This document shows, one piece after another, positions 7,239 through 7,950 of a stretch of DNA of 7,950 bases. The position numbers and the translations under genes are program-made. Every line of letters starts with the position of its first letter. Position 1 is the first letter of the stretch. The notes beneath the pieces were generated by a model. That model searched no databases. It saw only the letters and a list, made by a program, of their open reading frames with translations, and was not told where the DNA came from. The stretch comes from JACQNR01 sp049515175 (GTDB lineage: Bacteria; Acidobacteriota; Terriglobia; UBA7540): the NCBI GenBank assembly GCA_049515175.1, contig JBEKUI010000222.1, positions 1-7,950 of the forward strand. The letters are read 5' to 3'.

Positions 7239-7415
7239 ATGCAGCTATGTCTATTCAGCTCGACGCCTGACATGGACGCCCTCGACTTTGTAGTGAAGGT
7301 ACTTACCGGACGCCCGGAAGAGCTGGGGCAGCGCGCAGTCTCTTGGGGGTACGACGGCATCGAGTTCATGCCCAATCCCGACGACATTCCGGACCCTCTC
7401 CAGAAACTCAACTGA
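7239..7415 (+). pseudogene. Sugar-phosphate isomerase/epimerase-like gene (AP endonuclease 2 superfamily), truncated by IS110 insertion
   Basis: Only 58 codons: MQLCLFSSTPDMDALDFVVK, then LTGRPEELGQRAVSWGYDGIEFMPNPDDIPDP, then a few residues to a TGA at 7413-7415. The N-terminus has the first beta-strand and the AVSWGYDGIEF strand-two motif of xylose-isomerase-like TIM-barrel enzymes, which are normally about 270-300 residues, so some four-fifths of the protein is missing. Similarity fades around IPDP (7386-7397). The last codons and the stop coincide with the end of the convergent IS110 transposase gene, so the insertion boundary lies at roughly 7396-7415. The gene begins 33 bases after the regulator stop with a good ribosome binding site, so it was probably co-transcribed with the regulator. 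Intact members act in the cytoplasm on sugars, inositols or related polyols; the precise substrate cannot be told. The remaining part may lie beyond the element outside the window. Confidence 0.75.
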
Positions 7416-7950
7416 CAACTCCTGTTGATGCAACGAGTTGAAGATTTAAGGCAGCGGCTTGTTTTTGGAGCCATTTAATTTGATGCTGGCGGTATTTTTC
7501 CTCGTAATAGGCGATATCTTTGTCCACGTAGGCCTTGCCGTATTTCAGCATTCGATACAGGAGGCGGGCCGGTTTGTGAGCCATGGCGGTGATGGCTTTG
7601 GGGGCTCCCAGCCGGGCACGCAGGCGGCGGAAATTCGCTCCCAGGGCGCTCCGGCTGCGCCACAGACTCTGAGCTGCCAGCCGTAAGGAGGTGGCGGCTC
7701 GGTTCACCACCTTGCGGGTTCCGCGTTTCAATACCTTGCCGCCGCTGATGCGATTGTCCGGGCACAGCCCCAGCCAACTACTAAAGTGGTGTTCCGTTCT
7801 CCAAGGGCTCATGTCCACTCCCACCTCCGAGATCACCGTCTGCACCGTCAGCACGTCCAGGCCGTCAATCTGCGTCAGATCCACCCCCGTCACCCGGTAC
7901 AACTCTCCCCGCAGATCGTAGCGGGGCTGATGCTTGCTCGGCCACTTCAC
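7408..7950 (-). CDS. IS110-family transposase, C-terminal part (5' end outside window)
   Basis: The frame is open to the window edge; the first visible codon is GTG but it is almost certainly internal. The 180 visible residues cover the C-terminal Transposase_20 (PF02371-like) domain: GVDLTQIDGLDVLTVQTVISE, a helix-hairpin-helix-like entry, then WLGLCPDNRISGGKVLKRGT with the conserved Ser (residue 69 of the visible part, bases 7744-7746) that supplies the catalytic nucleophile in this family. The RAATSLRLAAQSL helix and AITAMAHKPARLLYRMLKYG motif follow, then a basic YYEEKYRQHQIKWLQKQA tail ending in VVS. The N-terminal RuvC-like DEDD domain would lie beyond 7950. No frameshift is seen, so this part appears intact. 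The stop overlaps the broken isomerase frame by eight bases, head-on. Confidence 0.92.
   Translation of the reverse strand: MKWPSKHQPRYDLRGELYRVTGVDLTQIDGLDVLTVQTVISEVGVDMSPWRTEHHFSSWLGLCPDNRISGGKVLKRGTRKVVNRAATSLRLAAQSLWRSRSALGANFRRLRARLGAPKAITAMAHKPARLLYRMLKYGKAYVDKDIAYYEEKYRQHQIKWLQKQAAALNLQLVASTGVVS
7416..7440 (-). repeat. Nested inverted repeat at the IS110 end
   Basis: CAACTC (7416-7421) pairs with GAGTTG (7435-7440), and inside it GTTG (7424-7427) pairs with CAAC (7431-7434) around an ATG loop. Together they form a near-continuous 10-bp stem with a two-base bulge. It lies within the last codons of the transposase gene, just inside the presumed element end. No T-run follows on either strand, so it is not a standard terminator; a role in end recognition is possible but unproven. 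Confidence 0.4.

Larger units (their letters stand above)
7404..7950 (-). mobile_element. IS110-family insertion sequence, transposase 3' end (element continues past window)
   Basis: The left limit is approximate. It is set by where the isomerase reading frame loses its family pattern and by the transposase stop at 7408. IS110-family elements usually lack terminal inverted repeats and clear target duplications, so the boundary cannot be read from repeats. There is almost no non-coding DNA downstream of the transposase. In this family the non-coding end holds the bridge RNA, so any such RNA would have to be on the other, unseen side (upstream of the transposase), the IS110-group rather than the IS1111-group arrangement. 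Confidence 0.75.

Noticed and set aside
1..7950. CRISPR array, toxin-antitoxin pair, retron, or known phage-defence genes
   Set aside because: No regularly spaced repeats, no reverse transcriptase or nuclease/toxin motifs, and every convincing frame is assigned to other families.

Overview
The window reads as a chromosomal segment of a moderately GC-rich Gram-negative bacterium. The best guess is Acidobacteriota (Solibacter/Bryobacter-like). That is an inference from the very long Oar-like TonB-dependent receptor with an N-terminal carboxypeptidase-regulatory-like domain, a family greatly expanded in that phylum, sitting next to a secreted amidohydrolase, an FCD-type GntR regulator and an IS110-family element. 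No 16S rRNA or other phylogenetic marker is present.

Layout. (1) 1-681, plus strand: the 3' part of a Uup-type ABC-F ATPase gene, cut by the window edge. (2) 682-1220: about 540 bases with no recognisable gene. (3) 6091 down to 1221, minus strand: a two-gene unit made of a 1208-residue outer-membrane receptor followed, after a 128-base spacer, by an exported metal-dependent amidohydrolase. (4) 6092-6431: a divergent control region holding a strong sigma70-type promoter for the receptor and two copies of GGTATGCCA. One copy abuts the receptor -10 box, and the other lies 106 bp away on the regulator side. (5) 6432-7205, plus strand: a FadR-subfamily (GntR/FCD) regulator, probably starting at a GTG that lies downstream of the first ATG of the frame. 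(6) 7239-7415, plus strand: the first ~55 codons of a sugar-phosphate isomerase/epimerase-like (AP endonuclease 2 superfamily) gene, cut off by (7) an IS110-family insertion sequence. The transposase of that element is on the minus strand, stops at 7408 and runs off the window end.

How the parts may work together (inference): the regulator appears to control a small uptake and degradation locus. The receptor would bring in a ligand across the outer membrane, the exported amidohydrolase would hydrolyse or decarboxylate it in the periplasm, and the isomerase-like enzyme would have acted on the product in the cytoplasm. A repressor bound at 6165-6174 would cover the receptor transcription start, and its ligand, probably an organic or sugar acid, would relieve repression. 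The IS110 insertion has removed at least the cytoplasmic enzyme's coding continuity on this side. The system is therefore probably damaged, unless the rest of the pathway is supplied elsewhere. The substrate cannot be deduced from the sequence.
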